From an uncultured Bacteroidales bacterium (GTDB lineage Bacteria > Bacteroidota > Bacteroidia > Bacteroidales > UBA932), in NCBI GenBank assembly GCA_944322585.1, contig CALUPB010000010.1:1-64000 (forward strand): a stretch of 64,000 bases of DNA. The letters are read 5' to 3'. Of the stretch, positions 43,144 to 52,237 are shown piece by piece. The number at the start of each line of letters is the position of its first letter. Position 1 is the stretch's first letter. Under the pieces are notes generated by a model that was not told the origin of the DNA, did no database searches, and saw only the letters and a list, made by a program, of their open reading frames with translations. A program made the translations under genes and the position numbers.

Positions 43144-45083
43144 CTCCTGTCCTCCTTATATTTATCCATCAGATAGTCTATCTCCAGCAGGGCCGCCGTG
43201 CTGCATGCACTGGAAATAGCCCCGTGCGGCTCATGAGGAGGATCTCCGTCATAGAGTTCCGCAAACACTCCGACCCCATGCTTGTTTATATCCTCATAGA
43301 AGCCTTCCGTCAGCCATTCCGCCTTCTTGTAGAAGGCCGGGCCCATCATCCTGAAACATATCTCCACATAAGGGGCGAGGAGGGACGGGAAAGCGCAGCC
43401 GTTATGGTAGGCGAGATCCCTGTCTGTCTGGGAGCCTTCATACACTCCCCTGTACTTGATATTCCTCGGGGAAAGAGACCTTATCCCGCGCCTGGTGACA
43501 AGCTCGTTGGCTATGACAGACATCACTGAAGACTTTACTTCGTCATCCACAGGAGAATACCTGAGATACACGGCAAACATCTGATTCGGCCTTACATCCA
43601 GGTTCTGTCCGTTCCCGTCCACGTAGTCGGCAAGATACCCTTTCTCCGCATTCCAGAATGTCGGCTGGAAATTCTGTTTCACGAGATCCCTGACCGGAGT
43701 CCACTGGGCCACAAAGGCATTGCCCTTTCTGGTCCCGTATTTCTCCTCCATGTCGATGGCAAAGCACAGGGCATTGTACCACATTGCGTTCGTCTCCACC
43801 TGATATCCGGCCCTCTCGTTCACCGGCTGTCCGGAAATATATGTATTCATCCAGGAAAGGGCCGTCCAGTCCATCTGCGCCCACAGAAGTCCGTTAGGAT
43901 GCATGGTAATCTCCCGCCTGCGCCCCGGGGCATAGCTTTCGATTATCCCTTTAAGGGTAGGTCCGTATTTTTTCCATACGCGTTTCTCATCCCCCGTAAA
44001 CTCTGCATATTGCTGGACAATGTCTGTCAGCCTGAGCGGAGACTCCACCTGGGTTGTCCTGTGGAAAAGCCTCTCCTGCTCATCGGCAATGAGAGTATCC
44101 AGAATTTTCTCGAATTCGGCAGTATTGCCGTCCGCATAAAGAGTCAGACCCGGGAGAGACACGACCGTTTCCCTGAGAAGTCCGGTCTGAAGCCAGGAGA
44201 ATCCGGCATTTATCTGTTCCTTGCCGCCATGCTTGCATTTTAGCATCTCTGCATTGTGCACGAGAAGGTCATGATAGCTGTTTATAGGAGGCATCTTCGC
44301 CACTATGTCTTCGAACCGTCTTTTCAGCCCCCTCACGCTTACCTCGGCGACTGATGCGGAAAGCACTGTGGATTCGCCCGGTTTGAGCTCGGTTACGAAC
44401 TCTCCCGGCACGAAAAGGTCTTCCGTGCAGTCGAAGCCGCGCCGGTACTCGTCTGAATAGGTTATCCCGTTGTACCAGTAAGGAGCCCTCTTGAACACCG
44501 ACTTGCCGCTGAGCTGGAGATTCAGATCCGGAAAGCCTTCATACATCCTGTAGGCGACTCCGCCCGCTATGTCCCTTCCCTCGGTATCGGCCTCGCCGTT
44601 CTGGTGGGTGAGGCTGTGCACATTCCTGAAAGCCAGGAAAGGCTTGAGTTTCAAGACGGTCTTCTGCGGAGCATCCAGAAGGGTGTACTTTATGAGCACC
44701 TGATCATTGTCCGGCACCATAAGGATGGTCTTGCTGAACAGGATGTCCCCCACCTTATACACGATTTCCGGCACCGGATCCGCATCGAAATCGACGATAT
44801 ACTTGTGCCCCCTCGGCTCATAGATATCCCCGTAGCAGTGGATACCGAGGTTGAACTGCTTGCCTCCCATGACAAGACTTTCGTCAACGGATGAAAGAAG
44901 CATATACTTCCCGCCTCCGAAATTGTCGATAGGTACGGCCAGAAGTCCGTGATAGCGCCGCGTATTGCAGGTCACCAATGAAGTGTTGCAATATGCCCCT
45001 TTCTCATTCGCCAGAATAATCTCTCTCTTGAGCGAATATTCCAGGTTTACAAGTTCGGACTTGTTGAATCTTAGAAAAGCCAT
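43140..45083 (-). CDS. Glycogen debranching enzyme, amylo-alpha-1,6-glucosidase (GH133)
   Basis: The 647-residue protein has an N-terminal GDE domain (about 15-235, YCNTSLVTCNTRRYHGLLAV; GDIYEPRGHKYIVDF) and a C-terminal six-hairpin GH133 domain (about 290-640, WLQTGLLRETVVSLPGLTLY; SPLRLTDIVQQYAEFTGDE; MHPNGLLWAQMDWTALSWMN). It removes alpha-1,6 branches in glycogen. It follows glgB by 28 bp and overlaps the GT4 start. The cytoplasmic location is inferred from lack of a signal peptide. Confidence 0.92.
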   Translation of the reverse strand: MAFLRFNKSELVNLEYSLKREIILANEKGAYCNTSLVTCNTRRYHGLLAVPIDNFGGGKYMLLSSVDESLVMGGKQFNLGIHCYGDIYEPRGHKYIVDFDADPVPEIVYKVGDILFSKTILMVPDNDQVLIKYTLLDAPQKTVLKLKPFLAFRNVHSLTHQNGEADTEGRDIAGGVAYRMYEGFPDLNLQLSGKSVFKRAPYWYNGITYSDEYRRGFDCTEDLFVPGEFVTELKPGESTVLSASVAEVSVRGLKRRFEDIVAKMPPINSYHDLLVHNAEMLKCKHGGKEQINAGFSWLQTGLLRETVVSLPGLTLYADGNTAEFEKILDTLIADEQERLFHRTTQVESPLRLTDIVQQYAEFTGDEKRVWKKYGPTLKGIIESYAPGRRREITMHPNGLLWAQMDWTALSWMNTYISGQPVNERAGYQVETNAMWYNALCFAIDMEEKYGTRKGNAFVAQWTPVRDLVKQNFQPTFWNAEKGYLADYVDGNGQNLDVRPNQMFAVYLRYSPVDDEVKSSVMSVIANELVTRRGIRSLSPRNIKYRGVYEGSQTDRDLAYHNGCAFPSLLAPYVEICFRMMGPAFYKKAEWLTEGFYEDINKHGVGVFAELYDGDPPHEPHGAISSACSTAALLEIDYLMDKYKEDRR

Positions 45084-45111
45084 ACTTGCTATAATTTAAT
45101 TCAGGTTAATA

Positions 45112-47130
45112 TCAGTCAACTTTCTTCAGAACCAGAGCGCAACGGCTCGGCAGATAGAGCATCAGGGAGTCATCGTATTTCCGGTCTCCGTTCCGGGACT
45201 TCCCGTGCACGGTGAAATGGGTCTCCCCCATCGCAAGGCGTGAGAAGCCGTCGAATTCTTTCTCATCCGTATCAAGGGCAAGGACGTATTTTCCCGCCGG
45301 AGCGGCGAAGGCATAATCCGGAAACGATGATGACGGATTGAAATTGAATGCAAAGATACAATTTATTCTTTTGAAAATGAGAATTTTTTTCTCTTCATCC
45401 TGCACAAGGAGCTCCGGTCCTGCAGAAAACAGGTTCTCCTGGCGGCACAACGTTACCATCGCCCTGTCGAAACTGTTCAGATAGCTGTATCTCAGATAGT
45501 CGGGTTCCATAAGCGACCACTGGCGCCTTGCATATTTGTAGGACCACCCGTTCCCCTCCCTCGGGAAATCTATCCACTCCGGATGACCGAACTCGTTGCC
45601 CATGAAGGTAAGATAGCCGTCTCCGGCCGTTGCCATCGTAACGAGGCGTATCATCTTGTGCAGGGCTATGCCCCTGTCCACCACCGGAGAACGGGAGTCA
45701 AGATTCATCGACGTATACATCTCCTTGTCCATGAGGCGGAAAATCAGGGTCTTGTCCCCGACGAGGGCCTGGTCATGGCATTCCGCATAGCTGACAGTCT
45801 TCTCGTCCGCCCTCTTGTTGGTCAGCTGCCACCACATCTCCCCCATGCTCCATTTCTCGTCCGGGATTTCCTTTATCCACTTGATCCAGTTGTCAGCCAC
45901 GCCCATGCTCATCCTGAAGTCGAACCCGATGCCTCCCGAGTCGAACGGAGCAGCCAGCCCGGCCATCCCGCTCACATCCTCGGCTATCGTAAAGGCGTCC
46001 GGGTTGACCTCCCTGACAAGCATGTTGGCAAGGGCAAGGTATGTCACCGCATTCTCGTCCACGCCATTATTGAAATAGACATCATAGCCGACAAAGTCCG
46101 TCCCGAGGCCGTGATCCCAGTAGAGCATGCTGGTCACCCCGTCGAACCGGAACCCGTCGAGACGGTATTCTTCGAGCCAGTACTTGCAGTTGGACAGGAG
46201 GAAACAGACAGTCTCGTCCTTTCCGTAGTCGAAACAGCGCGAACCCCATGCCGGATGACGCCCTCTCGGCCCGGAATAGAAATAAAGATCCTCCTTACCG
46301 TCGAAGAGTCCGAGCCCTTCGGCCTCGTTATCCACTGAATGCGAATGCACAAGATCCATCACCACGGCAATCCCGTCGGCATGGGCCTCGTCCACAAGAC
46401 GCTTGAATTCCTCAGGCGTCCCGAACCTGGAACTCAGGGCGAAGAAATTGGAGACCTGATAACCGAAAGAGCCGTAATAGGGATGTTCCTGCAGGGCCAT
46501 TATCTGGATGGTGTCATAGCCGAGATCCTTGACATGAGGAAGGACATCACGCCTGAAATCATCGAAAGAGGCCACTTTCTCCTGCTCGGAACTCATGCCT
46601 ATGTGGCATTCATAGATAAGCGGATGCGGACGCTTCCCGGGTCTGCCATGCTTCCATACGTACGGCCGGGGAGGATCCCACACCTGGGCACAGAACGCCT
46701 TTGTCTCAGGATCCTGCACAGCCCGCGTCACATAGGCCGGCAGCCGTTCTCCCCCGCCTCCCGGCCATTCGATATACAGTTTGTACAGCGTGCCGTGCGA
46801 CAGGAACATCGCAGGAAGCGTTATCTCCCAGTTCCCCTGCCCGACAGAATGAAGGGCATAGGCATCAGTCCTTTTCCAGTTGTTGAAATCACCTATAAGA
46901 TATATCCTGACAGCGTCAGGCGCCCATTCGCGGAACACCCACCCTCCGTCTTCGGTATGGTGAAGGCCATAATAGAGATGATTGTTGATTCCGCGGGAGA
47001 GGGAGCCGTCCGCAGAAAGCCTTTCTTTCCTGTCCAGGATACGTTCATGTCTGGCATCGATGGCGTCCTTATACGGGAGGAGCCAGGGATCACCGTCATA
47101 AATCATAGTACTTTTCCTCTTCGCTTCCAT
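45112..47130 (-). CDS. glgB: 1,4-alpha-glucan branching enzyme
   Basis: A 672-residue GH13 subfamily 8 enzyme (GlgB). A CBM48 domain lies at about 40-135 (YYGLHHTEDGGWVFREWAPD). The catalytic barrel follows, with DLVHSHSVDNEAEGL, the nucleophile Asp in YRLDGFRFDGVTSMLYWDHG, the acid Glu in FTIAEDVSGM and the stabilising Asp in YAECHDQALVG. It forms alpha-1,6 branches in glycogen. I chose ATG 47130 (MEAKRKSTMIYDG) over 47163, because a -7 box (TATTTTTG, 47161-47168) covers the upstream ATG. It is the first gene of a seven-gene minus-strand run. Confidence 0.93.
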   Translation of the reverse strand: MEAKRKSTMIYDGDPWLLPYKDAIDARHERILDRKERLSADGSLSRGINNHLYYGLHHTEDGGWVFREWAPDAVRIYLIGDFNNWKRTDAYALHSVGQGNWEITLPAMFLSHGTLYKLYIEWPGGGGERLPAYVTRAVQDPETKAFCAQVWDPPRPYVWKHGRPGKRPHPLIYECHIGMSSEQEKVASFDDFRRDVLPHVKDLGYDTIQIMALQEHPYYGSFGYQVSNFFALSSRFGTPEEFKRLVDEAHADGIAVVMDLVHSHSVDNEAEGLGLFDGKEDLYFYSGPRGRHPAWGSRCFDYGKDETVCFLLSNCKYWLEEYRLDGFRFDGVTSMLYWDHGLGTDFVGYDVYFNNGVDENAVTYLALANMLVREVNPDAFTIAEDVSGMAGLAAPFDSGGIGFDFRMSMGVADNWIKWIKEIPDEKWSMGEMWWQLTNKRADEKTVSYAECHDQALVGDKTLIFRLMDKEMYTSMNLDSRSPVVDRGIALHKMIRLVTMATAGDGYLTFMGNEFGHPEWIDFPREGNGWSYKYARRQWSLMEPDYLRYSYLNSFDRAMVTLCRQENLFSAGPELLVQDEEKKILIFKRINCIFAFNFNPSSSFPDYAFAAPAGKYVLALDTDEKEFDGFSRLAMGETHFTVHGKSRNGDRKYDDSLMLYLPSRCALVLKKVD

Positions 47131-47136
47131 ATCTAA

Positions 47137-47158
47137 AAGACGGTATTTTAACCGTCTT
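47137..47158 (-). promoter_or_regulatory. 5' leader stem-loop of glgB
   Basis: AAGACGGT and ACCGTCTT form a perfect 8-bp stem with a 6-nt loop, immediately upstream of the glgB ATG and just downstream of its predicted -7 box. It could stabilise the message or affect initiation. Confidence 0.45.
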
Positions 47159-47160
47159 CT

Positions 47161-47168
47161 CAAAAATA
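47161..47168 (-). promoter_or_regulatory. Glycogen operon promoter -7 box
   Basis: TATTTTTG on the minus strand fits TAnnTTTG, 30 bp before the glgB ATG at 47130. No well-spaced -33 box is evident. Confidence 0.45.
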
Positions 47169-47212
47169 CTAATAATTTTCAAATAAATTAAGAAGCTGCC
47201 TGAATTTTTGAT

Positions 47213-47220
47213 TATCTTTG
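47213..47220 (+). promoter_or_regulatory. ysxC promoter -7 box
   Basis: TATCTTTG, an exact TAnnTTTG match, lies 25 bp before the ysxC ATG in the 115-bp divergent gap with glgB. Confidence 0.6.
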
Positions 47221-47245
47221 CCGGCGATTGCAGACAGAGTGCAAC

Positions 47246-47851
47246 ATGAGAATAAAAGAAGCCATATTCGCAGGCAGCAGCGCTGAAGTGGACGGGAAAC
47301 CGAAGGAGAAACTTCCGGAATTCGCATTCATCGGGAGATCGAATGTGGGCAAGTCATCCCTGATCAACATGCTCTGCGGCAACAGCAAACTGGCAATGAC
47401 ATCCAGCCAGCCAGGCAAGACAAGGCTCGTAAACCATTTCAGGATCAACGGTGAATGGTATCTTGTCGACCTTCCGGGATACGGTTTCGCGAAGATGTCC
47501 GTCAGGGAGAAGAAAAAACTGGAGGATGTCATCCGCAACTACCTCAACTTCTCGGAAGAGATGGTGCACCTGTTTGTGCTGATAGACTGCAGGCACGACC
47601 TGATGAAGGCGGACAGGGAATTCATTTCTGAACTCGGAGGAAGCGACATACCTTTCTCGATAATCTTCACCAAGGGGGACAAGCTCGGGCCGGTGGCAAG
47701 GGAAAGGCAGACAGGGAAGATACTGTCCCAGATGTCGGAAATCCTGAAGGAACAGCCGGCTGCATTTGCAAGTTCTTCAGAGACCGGACTGGGGAAGGAA
47801 GAGATATTAGGCTATATCCGGACAGTGCTTGACAATCTCGGAAAAGACTAA
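47246..47851 (+). CDS. ysxC: Ribosome-biogenesis GTPase YsxC/EngB
   Basis: A 201-residue TrmE-Era-EngA-like GTPase that helps assemble the 50S subunit. Motifs are G1 GRSNVGKSSLINML, G2/G3 with KTRLVNHF and VDLPGYGFAKMS, G4 FTKGDKLG and a C-terminal G5 region SSETGLGKEEI. The ATG at 47246 is preferred over a TTG six codons earlier. prs starts 15 bp after its stop. Confidence 0.95.
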   Translation: MRIKEAIFAGSSAEVDGKPKEKLPEFAFIGRSNVGKSSLINMLCGNSKLAMTSSQPGKTRLVNHFRINGEWYLVDLPGYGFAKMSVREKKKLEDVIRNYLNFSEEMVHLFVLIDCRHDLMKADREFISELGGSDIPFSIIFTKGDKLGPVARERQTGKILSQMSEILKEQPAAFASSSETGLGKEEILGYIRTVLDNLGKD

Positions 47852-47866
47852 AACAATAATACAGCG

Positions 47867-48817
47867 ATGCATAACGAACATAAACTGAAAATTTTCGCCT
47901 GCAGGAATTCCAGGCCTTTCGCAGAAAAGATAGTTAAAGCTCTGGGAATAAATCTCGGAGAATCCGATGTCCTCACTTTCAGCGACGGGGAATTCCAGCC
48001 GTCTCTCAACGAGAGCGTGCGCGGAGCGACAGTATTCATCGTACAGTCCACTTTCCCTCCTGTGGACAACCTGTTCGAGCTGCTTCTGATGATAGACGCT
48101 GCCAAAAGGGCCTCCGCACATACGGTCATCGCAGTGATGCCTTATTTCGGATGGGCCCGTCAGGACCGTAAGGACAAGCCGAGGGTACCGATAGGAGCCA
48201 AGCTCGTGGCAAATCTTCTCCATGCGGCCGGATGCGACAGGGTAATGACATGTGACCTGCATGCAGACCAGATCCAGGGCTTCTTCGACTTCCCTGTCGA
48301 CCATATCTATGCCAGTACAGTCTTCCTCCCGTACCTCAGGGACATGCATATAGAGAACCTTGCCATAGCGGCTCCCGACATGGGCGGGGCGAAGAGGGCG
48401 AACGCATATGCCCGTTATCTCCAGTGCCCGGTGATAATATGCCACAAGTCCCGTGAAAAGGCAAATGTGGTGGGATCAATCACCGCAATCGGGGATGTGG
48501 CCGGGAAAAATGTGATAATAGTGGATGACATGATCGACACGGCCGGGACCCTGACCAAGGCGGCCAACGTCCTGAAAGACATGGGAGCACTGAGCGTAAA
48601 GGCATGCGCCACCCATGCCGTCTTCTCAGGAAGCGCATATGAGAAAATCGCCGCATCCGCCCTTGAGGAAGTCATCGTGACAGATACGATCCCTCTGTCC
48701 GCCGACCCGGACAAGGACAAGAGCAAACTTACCGTGCTCTCGATGGCCGACACATTTGCCGACATCATAGAGAAGGTATACAACTACGAGCCTATAAGCA
48801 ACAGCTTTATCAATTAG
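47867..48817 (+). CDS. prs: Ribose-phosphate pyrophosphokinase
   Basis: The 316-residue enzyme makes PRPP from ribose 5-phosphate and ATP for nucleotide, His and Trp synthesis. Recognisable are FACRNSRPFAEKIVKALG, the flexible-loop region YFGWARQDRKDKPRVPIGAK, the PRPP-binding loop IIVDDMIDTAGTLTKAA and SVKACATHAVFSG. Length and motif order match class I PRPP synthetases. It is followed after 12 bp by the small membrane protein gene. Confidence 0.96.
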   Translation: MHNEHKLKIFACRNSRPFAEKIVKALGINLGESDVLTFSDGEFQPSLNESVRGATVFIVQSTFPPVDNLFELLLMIDAAKRASAHTVIAVMPYFGWARQDRKDKPRVPIGAKLVANLLHAAGCDRVMTCDLHADQIQGFFDFPVDHIYASTVFLPYLRDMHIENLAIAAPDMGGAKRANAYARYLQCPVIICHKSREKANVVGSITAIGDVAGKNVIIVDDMIDTAGTLTKAANVLKDMGALSVKACATHAVFSGSAYEKIAASALEEVIVTDTIPLSADPDKDKSKLTVLSMADTFADIIEKVYNYEPISNSFIN

Positions 48818-48829
48818 CGATCCGTCGTC

Positions 48830-49093
48830 ATGTGGGAAATCCTTATTGCGGCCCTTGTCCTGGTAGGACTGTGTATCATCGGTCTGTGTTTCAACATCAT
48901 ATTCCGTAAGAACGGTCATTTCCCGGAAACCGAGATAAGCAGCAACAGGGAAATGCGCAAAAGAGGCATCATCTGCGCAAAGGAAGAGGAACTCAGGCTA
49001 TGGGGACGCAAGAACGGGAAGGGGCACCCGACATGCAGCGACTTGGGATGCAGCGACTGTTCCTCCTGCAGCCTCTACGGGGATAAGGACTGA
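48830..49093 (+). CDS. Small membrane protein with a cysteine-rich C-terminus
   Basis: An 87-residue protein. One transmembrane helix (about 3-24, ILIAALVLVGLCIIGLCFNI) is followed by a basic segment and a cysteine-rich end (CSDLGCSDCSSCSLYG, with four closely spaced cysteines). The cysteines could bind a metal or an iron-sulfur cluster. Proteins of this shape occur in many Bacteroidales and are generally annotated only as membrane or secreted proteins. The position between prs and der suggests a housekeeping role, but the function is unknown. Confidence 0.7.
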   Translation: MWEILIAALVLVGLCIIGLCFNIIFRKNGHFPETEISSNREMRKRGIICAKEEELRLWGRKNGKGHPTCSDLGCSDCSSCSLYGDKD

Positions 49094-49138
49094 GAGCGGC
49101 AAGACCGCATTTGTGGAACCTGAGTAAAAGACATAATT

Positions 49139-50449
49139 ATGAGCCTTGTAGCTATCGTGGGACGACCTAACGTGGGGAAATCCACCCTTTTCAACCGCCT
49201 CGTGGGAATGAGGCAGGCCATCGTGGACGAGACAGCCGGAGTGACCCGTGACAGGCACTACGGCAAGAGCGAATGGTGCGGACATGAATTCTCTGTCGTG
49301 GATACGGGAGGATACACCAGCAATTCCGATGATGTATTCGAGGCGGAAATCCGCAAACAGGTCATTCTCGCGATAGAGGAGGCAGATCTTATACTCTTCA
49401 TGGTGGAGGCGCAGACCGGCATTACGGACTATGACGCCGAGATAGCCGACATCCTCAGACGCAGCAACAAACCCGTGGTAGTGGCCGTCAACAAGGTGGA
49501 TACAGGGGACAAAATGTACGACTCCTACCAGTTCTACTCGCTCGGGTTGGGGGACAGACTTTTCAGCATCTCTTCCGCGACAGGAGGAGGTACCGGAGAC
49601 CTTCTGGATGAAATCGTAAGACTGCTCCCACCCGATTCCGGAGCGGAGGACGACCATCCGGAACTGCCTCACATAGCCATCGTCGGCCGTCCGAATGTCG
49701 GAAAATCCTCCCTGACGAACGCTCTCCTCGGAACCGAGCGCAACATAGTGACTCCCGTAGCGGGGACAACCCGGGACTCCATCTCCACATACTACAACAA
49801 GTTCGGACACGAGTTCATGATGGTGGACACCGCAGGGATGAGGAAGAAGTCAAGGGTACATGAAGACCTCGAATTCTACTCCGTAATGCGCTCTATACGG
49901 ACAATAGAGCACTCTGACGTGTGCATACTCATGATCGACGCCCAGACAGGCATGGAGGCCCAGGACATGAGCATATTCAACCTTATCCGCCGCAACCGCA
50001 AAGGATGCGTATTGGTCGTGAACAAATGGGATCTGGTCGAGAAGAGTACCAATACGATGAAGGAATACACCGAAGCCCTGCGTGCAAGGCTTGCCCCGTT
50101 CAATGACATCCCCATCATATTCACATCCGTCATAAACAGGCAGAGGCTTCTCAACGTCCTCGAGGCCGCGACGACAGTCTATGCCAACTATTCCAGGAAA
50201 ATACCTACATCGGAACTCAACGACAAGATGCTTCCGGAGATAGAGAACTGGCCGCCGCCGGCATGGAAAGGGAAATATGTCAAGATAAAATACGTGACCC
50301 AGCTCCCTACCCGGTTCCCGGCATTCGCGTTTTTCTGCAACCTGCCGCAGTACGTCAAGGACCCTTACAAGAGATTCCTGGAGAACCGGCTGCGTGACCT
50401 CTTCGGTTTCACCGGCTGCCCGATGGAGATATTCATAAGGAAAAAATAG
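49139..50449 (+). CDS. der: Double-domain GTPase Der (EngA)
   Basis: A 436-residue essential ribosome-assembly factor with two tandem G domains and a KH-like C-terminus. Domain 1 P-loop is [14 protein letters not shown] (residue 7 on) with [10 protein letters not shown]; domain 2 P-loop is [16 protein letters not shown] (near 182) with [12 protein letters not shown]; the NKWD G4 motif is VVNKWDLV. The KH-like domain (about 350-436) ends [14 protein letters not shown]. It acts in 50S maturation. Confidence 0.96.
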   Translation: MSLVAIVGRPNVGKSTLFNRLVGMRQAIVDETAGVTRDRHYGKSEWCGHEFSVVDTGGYTSNSDDVFEAEIRKQVILAIEEADLILFMVEAQTGITDYDAEIADILRRSNKPVVVAVNKVDTGDKMYDSYQFYSLGLGDRLFSISSATGGGTGDLLDEIVRLLPPDSGAEDDHPELPHIAIVGRPNVGKSSLTNALLGTERNIVTPVAGTTRDSISTYYNKFGHEFMMVDTAGMRKKSRVHEDLEFYSVMRSIRTIEHSDVCILMIDAQTGMEAQDMSIFNLIRRNRKGCVLVVNKWDLVEKSTNTMKEYTEALRARLAPFNDIPIIFTSVINRQRLLNVLEAATTVYANYSRKIPTSELNDKMLPEIENWPPPAWKGKYVKIKYVTQLPTRFPAFAFFCNLPQYVKDPYKRFLENRLRDLFGFTGCPMEIFIRKK

Positions 50450-50480
50450 CCCTGCAACACATCGGTGCCGCATGTACGCA

Positions 50481-50556
50481 TTGCGCCGTTAATAATCTGT
50501 TACATATTTACATATAATCGAAATTTATGATTATATTTGCATGGTTGCGCCGTAAT
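50481..50556. repeat. Direct repeat flanking the signalling-cluster promoter
   Basis: TTGCGCCGTTAAT (50481-50493) and TTGCGCCGTAAT (50545-50556) differ by one T and bracket the -7 box at 50532-50539. They might be a regulator's half-sites or a coincidence. Confidence 0.4.
50532..50539 (+). promoter_or_regulatory. Promoter -7 box of the FHA/PP2C/kinase cluster
   Basis: TATATTTG fits TAnnTTTG, 140 bp upstream of the first FHA gene, implying a long leader. TTTA at 50507-50510 (21 bp upstream) is a partial -33 box. No other good candidate is seen before 60849, so the cluster may be one transcript. Confidence 0.55.
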
Positions 50557-50678
50557 CGGAACGGCACGGCATTCCATTGAATACATCCCTAAGTATCAGG
50601 AAGGCCTTCCATGTATTCACCGTTATTATTAACAACCAGCCCGGCAAGGGAGGCTCCGGACAGCATTAAAACTGACTT

Positions 50679-52214
50679 ATGAAGTCCATAAAGATCGGAC
50701 GCAGTTCCTCCAACGATGTCGTAATAAATGATCCGACCGTATCCGCCCATCATGCCGTCCTTACCGAAACGGCGTCAGGGTACATTCTCAAAGATCTCAA
50801 TTCAAGCAACGGGACTTTCGTCAACGGGAAAAAGATTGCGGGTGAAGTTCATGTCACTGACAAAGACGCAATCCGTTTCGGAGGAGGGCAGGTCACAGGA
50901 TGCAATGCCCTGATGAACAGCCAGAGGACAAGGATAACTCCCAATCAGGCATATGGATCACACGACGGTATCGCATCACAGAAAAAGATCGGGAGGGCCC
51001 CTGCTCCGGCAAACGACATAGTATTCCCATATCAGGATGTATCTTCACAGCACGCCGTCCTGATGAAGAAAGACAACGGAGAAGTAGTCATAGTAGACAA
51101 AGGCTCCACCAACGGGACATATGTAAACGGGGTAAAAGTCCCTTATGCCTCCCTCAAGCCGGGCGACAGAGTGCTTCTCGCCAACAGATATGCGCTGGAA
51201 TGGGAGAATGTCTTCCCTGCCGGCAGCCCCGGGACACACGGGGACATCCGGAAGAAAAAGAAGACTCCGTTTATTCCAGTCCTGGCCGCCGCGGCAGCAG
51301 CCGCTGTCATCGCAGTGCTTCTCGTCTGGGCACCGTGGGCTCCATGGAAGCCGGGAAGGAAAGGCAGTGCGGAAGAAATATTCGCATATTACAACAAGTC
51401 GGTAGTCCTGATCTATCAGGCATACTATTTCGAAGTATATTTAAACGGGCAGCATTACGACAATGTCGTGCTCGACTCCGAAGGAGACGTTGTATCCCTT
51501 GAGGACGCCTCGCCTGCCGGCAGTTTCGGCACAGGATTCATCGTATCCGAAGACGGAATGATAATGACCAACAGGCATGTCATGAATCCTGAAATGACAG
51601 AAACCGAGACAATGGACTTCATCCGCATGTCATTCAACGCCACACTGCAGCAGGCCGCCTCCGCCCTGCAGTACAGCAATCCCGGAAAGGCGGCAGCCTA
51701 CAGGAGCATGGCAGGCAATGTGGAAGTCAAGGTCAGAGTCTACTACACGGGGATTTTGCCTAATGACACCTATTTCACCTCAATAAACGATTTCCTGCCT
51801 TGCACCGTCCTGGGGGACACCGGGTCGGACGAGATAGATCTCGGCCTTATCCAGCTGAACTCCAAGCATCTGCCGGAAGGCACCACTCACATCGTAAACC
51901 TTGAAGACATAGACACCAGAATTGTCGAAGGCAAGGAAATCTATACGATCGGCTTCCCGAAATCCCTGATAATCGGGACCACGGAACAGGGAGTGGAAGC
52001 CCAGAAACAGTCCGGACACATATCCCAGACACGGGGGTCCGTCCAGTTCGGGCATAATCTCAACATCGATCACGGTGCAAGCGGCTCCCCTATCTTCTCC
52101 GACAAGGGCAGGCTGATAGGAGTCGTGAACGCAGGTTTCCTCAATTCTGCCGGCAACTTCAACATCGGCATACAGGCAAGCCATGCATCCGAATTCCTAA
52201 ACCGATACAAATAA
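50679..52214 (+). CDS. Double-FHA transmembrane trypsin-like serine protease
   Basis: A 511-residue protein with a rare domain order. FHA domain 1 is at 1-75 (R8, S22xxH25, N44GT) and FHA domain 2 at 102-178 (R106, S122xxH125, N145GT); both keep the phosphothreonine-binding residues. A transmembrane helix (about 197-217) separates them from a trypsin/DegS-like protease domain with a complete triad: His300 in TNRHVM, Asp387 in DEIDLGLIQL, Ser468 in HGASGSPIFS. Topology should put FHA in the cytoplasm and the protease outside the inner membrane. No PDZ domain is seen. This suggests phospho-dependent control of, or recruitment by, an envelope protease. First gene of the cluster. Confidence 0.9.
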   Translation: MKSIKIGRSSSNDVVINDPTVSAHHAVLTETASGYILKDLNSSNGTFVNGKKIAGEVHVTDKDAIRFGGGQVTGCNALMNSQRTRITPNQAYGSHDGIASQKKIGRAPAPANDIVFPYQDVSSQHAVLMKKDNGEVVIVDKGSTNGTYVNGVKVPYASLKPGDRVLLANRYALEWENVFPAGSPGTHGDIRKKKKTPFIPVLAAAAAAAVIAVLLVWAPWAPWKPGRKGSAEEIFAYYNKSVVLIYQAYYFEVYLNGQHYDNVVLDSEGDVVSLEDASPAGSFGTGFIVSEDGMIMTNRHVMNPEMTETETMDFIRMSFNATLQQAASALQYSNPGKAAAYRSMAGNVEVKVRVYYTGILPNDTYFTSINDFLPCTVLGDTGSDEIDLGLIQLNSKHLPEGTTHIVNLEDIDTRIVEGKEIYTIGFPKSLIIGTTEQGVEAQKQSGHISQTRGSVQFGHNLNIDHGASGSPIFSDKGRLIGVVNAGFLNSAGNFNIGIQASHASEFLNRYK

Positions 52215-52237
52215 ATCAATTCGTAAATAAATAAACT

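Noticed and set aside
42202..43176. 324-codon plus-strand frame opposite the GT4 gene
   Set aside because: Antisense to a clear glycosyltransferase; no family features.
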